NCBI GenBank assembly: GCA_017165825.1
Contig: CM029386.1
Span: 11,510,422 to 11,574,421 of the forward strand
DNA length: 64,000 nucleotides
Direction: 5' to 3'
Source: Hepsetus odoe
Lineage: Eukaryota; Chordata; Actinopteri; Characiformes; Hepsetidae
Positions 59,506 through 64,000 of this stretch are shown here, piece after piece (the stretch's first letter is position 1; each line of letters starts with the position of its first letter). The notes under the pieces were generated by a model. That model saw only the letters and a list, made by a program, of their open reading frames with translations. It was not told the origin of the DNA and did no database searches. Position numbers and translations under genes: made by a program.

Positions 59506-60979
59506 AATCAAATTTTATTTGTAAAGGGTTTATTTATTTGTAACATCTACTTAAATAATTGTTTAATGAAATAAACCCAGTGTAATTGTTGATGAAATGT
59601 TTGCTGTGATGCATTTATAGAATGTACTGTCCAAAAGTAGTTATTTATTTTTATATGAAATACTGCATATTTAGTTACACCAACCTATGACTTATTTAGA
59701 CAAGACTCTAGTTAGAATCCCCTCTACAGTTAGTTTATGAAGCCTTTTCAAAGGCATTTTGATATTCGTATCAAGACATCCCTGTTTTCTCTTCTGCAGC
59801 TGATCTATAGATCTAAATAATCATACGGATATAAACAACTGCCTACTTAAAATTAAAAGTCAGAAAGGTTTATGTGTGTGGGCACATTTACATGTACATT
59901 CATATTTTTCTAGATTATGTATGTGTCTCTTGTGCCTAATCTAGATATGCGAACACCCACTTGTTTTGTCCTTGACACCCCATTATTTATCTCCACTTCA
60001 AACAGATGCCCTCTAAAGTACAGACTGTTATGCAGATGAGCTACTTCCTTTTCTTTCTTTCTCTTTGCCTTCAGCTGTGGTATGTTTTCAGTGAATTTTC
60101 TTTTTCATACACAATGTGTCATGGCTGGACATAAGCCAGAACCTGGCATAAGCGTTTAACACCTCTCTCTCTCTCAAGATTTTGCTCACTCTTATCTTTC
60201 CTCCCACTTCCTGGTGCTGGAGGCGTCTCACGACAGACTAAGTTCATTTTAGGCAGAGGAAATAAGTACACGGGATATTAATCAATGTCATTTTAATTAG
60301 TAGACCTTTCTTATAACTATGAACTGAAGAAGAAAAACAGAAGATTTGACAAGGCATTGTCCAGTTCTTAAAAAAAGGAATGGCAATATTTAACAGATGA
60401 TTATTTTAAGCCAAGAAATATTTTTTTATATCCTAATGCAAGAGGTTAATGCAACAGGCCAAGTGTCAATGATTTTTATCATAGTTCTTAAAAAACTTTT
60501 CCATTAGGTAAACTCACTCCAAAGAATGGTCTTAAGACTGTAAAATACAAAATCATAACCTTGAATAGGTTTCAGTTTAATTTCTGGATAATAGTAAATG
60601 AAATAAACTGTCACCAAGCAATGCAGTTCAATGAGAGTAGGCTACAGTTGCTAAGCAACACAACCACCAAGAATTATTCAATGAACACCACAAGGGTTTT
60701 CATGAACTTTTAGACAGAATGATTAAATAGAATTCGTGCAGGATTTTTTAAAATTGAGGTTGCCAAAAAAGACTTAACGTGTCATAATCTAAAGAACCAT
60801 TTTGAGTTCCCTACTTTTACAACTTTCAATGGATTTGCATGGAGAATGTTTTTAAAGGTTGAAAAACCTCCAAATGATTTAAAGATTCATGGAAGCTGAT
60901 TATCTTAAATTGATAAGGAACCTGTCCATTATTGTTATAAGGTTCTAAACACACATCTCATTTACAAACATTATTTTCT
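59506..60979. other. Intergenic DNA, nothing recognised
   Basis: AT-rich sequence with no supported gene or repeat. Confidence 0.45.
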
Positions 60980-61052
60980 CAGGCACTGCAACTCAGCCAC
61001 TAAGGATGCACAAGGCAGTGTATTTCTTCATGCTGGTCCCAAGCCCGGATAA

Positions 61053-61840
61053 ATGAGGAGGGTTATGTCAGGAAGGGCATCCAGTGTAAAACTTTGCCAA
61101 ATCAATATGCGGACAACGAAACAGAATTCCATACCAGATGGGTCAAGACCCGGGTTAACAACGACCGCCACCAGTGCTGTTAGCCTACAGGGTGCTGGTG
61201 GAAATTTGACTACTGTTGGCCAAAGGAGAAGAAAAAGAAGAGGAGGAGGAGGAAAGCATGTCCAAATGGAGAAGGAGAGAAAGAAGTGGAGGAGAGTGGA
61301 ATTGAGGGAAGGGACTTTGAATGTTGGCAGCATGACTGGTAAAGGCAGAGAATTTGCTGATATGATGGAGAGAAGGAAGGTTGACATTTTATGTGTGCAA
61401 GAGACTAGATGGAAGGGTAGTAAGGGCAGGTGTATTGGTGTGGATGGAAGGAGGAATGGGGTAGGTGTTATCCTGAAGGAAGAGTATGTGGAGAGTGTTT
61501 TGAAGGTGAAGAGGGTGTCAGGGAGGGTGATGAGTTTGAAGCTGGAAGATGAAAGTGTGATAATGAATGTTGTTAGTGCTTATGCCCCACAAGTTGGTTG
61601 TGAGATGGAAGAGAAAGAAGAATTCTGGAGTTAGTTGAATTGATGGAGAGTGTACCCAGGGGAGAGAGAGGGGTGATTGGTGCAGATTTTAATGGTCATG
61701 TTGGTGAAGGGAACAGAGGTGATGAGGAGGTGATGGGTAGATATGGTGTCAAGGAGAGGAATGCTGAAGAAGAAGGACAAGGAGGACTGCAAGATGGAAA
61801 TCAAGCAGGAGTTAACATGGGCACTGGGAGGTGCTGAAGA
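61053..61840 (+). pseudogene. RTE endonuclease domain remnant
   Basis: The first frame (to 61,634) gives TLNVGSMTGKGREFADMMER, then KVDILCVQETRWKGSKGR (the Gln-Glu-Thr nuclease motif), RRNGVGVILKEEY and VVSAYAPQVGCEMEEKEEFW. A one-base slip puts the next block, IGADFNGHVGEG, in another frame (61,679-61,714). After the block VKERN the endonuclease C-terminal part, including its catalytic His region, is missing: the sequence jumps to linker near 61,770. Confidence 0.85.
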
Positions 61841-62964
61841 GCTACCGGGCTGCTGGGAAACTACTGCAGGAGTGATAAGGCAGATAGATAGAAATGTTCT
61901 TGATGTGACATCTGGAAAGAAGAAGGAAAAGGAAACCTGGTGGTGGAACCAAGAAGTCCAGGATTGTATACAGAAGAATAGGGAAGCAAAGAAGAAGTGG
62001 GACAGTCAGAGAGATGAAGAAAGTAAACAGGTGTACTAGGAGATGAACCACAGGGTGGAGAAAGCAGTGGTGAAGGTGTTTAGTGAATTTTATGAGAGGT
62101 TGTACAGTAATGAGGAAGAAACGGACCTTTACCGATTGGTTAGACAGAGACAGAGCTGGGAAGGATGTGCAGCAGGTCAGGATGATTAAAGATAGAAATG
62201 GAAATGTACTCCCAGGTGAACAGAGTATGTTCAGCAGATGGAAGGAGTACTTTGAGGGGCTGATGAATGAAGAAAATGAGAGAGAGAGAAAATTGGATGA
62301 TGTGACGATAGTGAAACAGCAAGTGCAGCAAATAAGCAAGAGGGAAGTAAGGGCAGCGATGAAGAGAATGAAGAATGGAAAGGCTGTTGGTCAGGATGAC
62401 ATACCAGTGGAAGAATGGAGGTGTTTAGGGGAGATGGCAGTTGAGTTTCTGACCAGATTGTTTAACACAATCTTAGAAAGTGAGATGATGCCTGAGGAGT
62501 GGAGACGAAGTGTACTGGTACCGAATTTCAAGAATAAGGGTGATGCACAGAGCTGTGGTAACAATAGAGGGACAAAGTTGATCAGAGTTGTGGAAGCTAG
62601 GTTAAGAAATAAGGTAAGGATTAGTGAACAGCAGTATGGTTTCATGCCGAGAAAGAGCACCACAGATGCAACGTTTGCTCTGAGGGTGTTGATGGAGAAG
62701 TACAGAGAAGGTCAGAAGAAGTTACATTGTGTCTTTGTGGACTTGGAGAAAGCACATGACAGGGTGCCTAGAGAGGAGTTGTGGTTTTGTATGAGGAAGT
62801 CAGGTGTTACAGAGAAGTATGTGAGAGTAGTTCAAGATATGCATGATGGCATTGTAACAGTGGTGAGATCTGCAGTGGGAGTGACGGATACATTTAATGT
62901 AGAGGATGGATTACATCAAGGATCATCAATAGTAATGGACAGGTTGACGGACGACGTTAGGTAG
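61770..62964 (+). pseudogene. RTE linker and reverse transcriptase remnant (5' part)
   Basis: The linker (KETWWWNQEVQDCIQKN) is followed, after a frameshift near 62,040-62,090, by the RT frame. Readable blocks are MKRMKNGKAVGQDDIPVEEW, PEEWRRSVLVPNFKNKGD, QYGFMPRKSTTDATFALRVL, CVFVDLEKAHDRVPREELW (first catalytic Asp region) and NVEDGLHQGSS. Compared with the usual RT layout, sequence is missing after GTKLI and after LHQGSS. A TAG stop at 62,962-62,964 precedes the FADD box. Confidence 0.88.
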
Positions 62965-63745
62965 GAGTCTCCATGGGCGATGTTTGCTGATGATATTGTG
63001 ATCTGCAGTGAAAGTAGGGAGCAGTTTGAAGAGAACCTGGCGAGATGGAGATATGCCCTAGAAAGGAGAGGAATGAAAAGGAGTAGGTCAAAGACGTGAG
63101 TGTGAATGAAAGGGAGGAAGTGGAGTGGTTAGGATGCAGGGAGTAGAGGTAACAAAGGGGGAGGAGTTTAAATACTTGGGATCAACAGTTCAGAGTAACG
63201 GTGAGTGTGGATGAGAGGTGAAAAAGAGAGTGCAGGCAGATTGGAATGGGTGGAGAAGAGAGGCTGGAGTGATTTGTGACAGACAGGTACCAGCTAGAGT
63301 AAAATGAAAGGTCTACAGGACAGTAGTGAGACCAGCTATGTTGTATGGGTTGGGGACAGTGGCACTGACGAAAAAGCAGGAGGCAGAGCTGGAGGGGTCA
63401 GAGTTAAAGATGCTGAGATTTTCGTTGGGTGTGACAAGGATGGACAGGATTAGAAATTAGTATATTAGAGGGACAGCTCAGGTTAGATGTTTTGGAGACA
63501 AAGTTAGAGAAGCAAGGTTGCATTGGTTTGGACATGTCCAGAGGAGAGATGAGGATTATATTGGAAGGAGGATGTTGAAGATGGAGCTGCCAGGAAAGAA
63601 GAAAAGAGGAAGACCAGAGAGGAGGGTTATGGACGTGGTGAGAGAGGACATGCAGGTGGTTGATTTGAAGCAGGAAGATGCAGAGGACCGGAAGAAATGG
63701 AGACGGATGATCCACTGTGGTGACCCCTAAACAGGAGCAGCCAAA
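62965..63745 (+). pseudogene. RTE reverse transcriptase 3' part and C-terminal domain
   Basis: The FADD catalytic box is encoded at 62,983-62,994. Downstream frames broken by stops and shifts give a GSTVQSNGECG-like block near 63,180-63,210, a RPAMLYGL block near 63,331-63,354 and the C-terminal MHWFGHVQRRDEDYIGRRML..GKKKRGRPERRVMDVV block (63,518-63,730). The C-terminal block ends in RMIHCGDP, as in related LINEs. Confidence 0.85.
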
Positions 63746-64000
63746 AGAAAAAGAAGAGGACTTTCTAAGGCATTGCTTAGAAATACCCAATGGAAAATAA
63801 TTCAATCAGAATATTTTTTGTGTGCTTATCTATGTAGTTAGCTAAGCAAGCTTTCCCACAGAAGTCATGTCTGATTAAACTCCAACTTAACTGGATGTGA
63901 CATTGAATTCAACAAATTATGTTGTGATTTCCAGTCAGTGAGGCAAATTTAGTGAAGGAAATCATTTCTCCTCTGGAAGGCGCCTGCACTGACTTTGAAT

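Larger units (their letters stand above)
60980..63757 (+). mobile_element. RTE-type non-LTR retrotransposon, decayed
   Basis: About 2.8 kb. A 5' leader starts at CAACTCAGCCACTAAGGATG. An apurinic-type endonuclease region, a linker, a reverse transcriptase with FADD, and a C-terminal HWFGHVQRR..RMIHCGDP block follow. The 3' end has a purine-rich AGAAAAAGAAGAGG tail. The order EN-RT without an RNase H or gag-like ORF, together with the motifs, fits the RTE clade. Frameshifts, stops and internal deletions make it inactive. Pieces of the same family lie at 25.2, 28.4, 40.6, 46.7, 51.2 and 57.8 kb. Confidence 0.9.

Noticed and set aside
1..64000. CRISPR arrays, operons, phage or bacterial defence systems
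   Set aside because: The sequence is intron-rich vertebrate DNA; the tandem repeats are microsatellites with no spacer structure.

Overview
The window is vertebrate nuclear DNA, almost certainly from a teleost fish. It has large introns with GT..AG splice sites, many microsatellites, Tc1/mariner transposons with TA target duplications, tRNA-derived SINEs and decayed RTE-type LINEs. Two protein-coding genes can be read with confidence, both on the + strand and head to tail. The rest is introns, intergenic DNA and mobile-element debris. Catfishes, characins or their relatives seem possible from the repeat types, but this is a weak inference.

Gene 1 (5,655-10,030) is a four-exon CD28-type T-cell costimulatory receptor of 226 codons: signal peptide, one Ig V domain, a stalk plus transmembrane segment, and a basic cytoplasmic tail with a YMNV motif. 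Gene 2 (11,805-33,553) is a five-exon cholecystokinin/gastrin receptor of type B (438 codons) with all seven transmembrane segments and intact class A GPCR motifs. Its start codon lies only about 1.8 kb after the CD28 stop. Just upstream is a GC-rich promoter-like block with three CCAAT-N11-GGGCGG modules. The two genes have no known shared pathway (immune costimulation versus peptide-hormone signalling), so their closeness is positional.

Layout: 1-5.6 kb is intergenic DNA with a foldback MITE and a nearly complete but broken Tc1/mariner element; 5.65-10.5 kb is CD28; 10.56-11.8 kb is a SINE followed by the promoter and 5' UTR of the CCK receptor; 11.8-33.6 kb is the receptor gene, with SINE, Tc1 and RTE fragments in its introns; 33.6-64 kb has no recognisable host gene and holds Tc1 fragments, RTE LINE pieces on both strands, a LINE 3' end whose tail is shared with a SINE family, a second foldback MITE, microsatellites, and a long decayed RTE LINE at 61-63.8 kb.

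No bacterial-type system, CRISPR array, rRNA gene or functional tRNA gene was seen. The most interesting items are the receptor details (YMNV and the altered PPP loop in CD28; a Met-Cys-Arg triplet in extracellular loop 2 of the CCK receptor), the fixed-spacing promoter modules, and relationships among the repeats.
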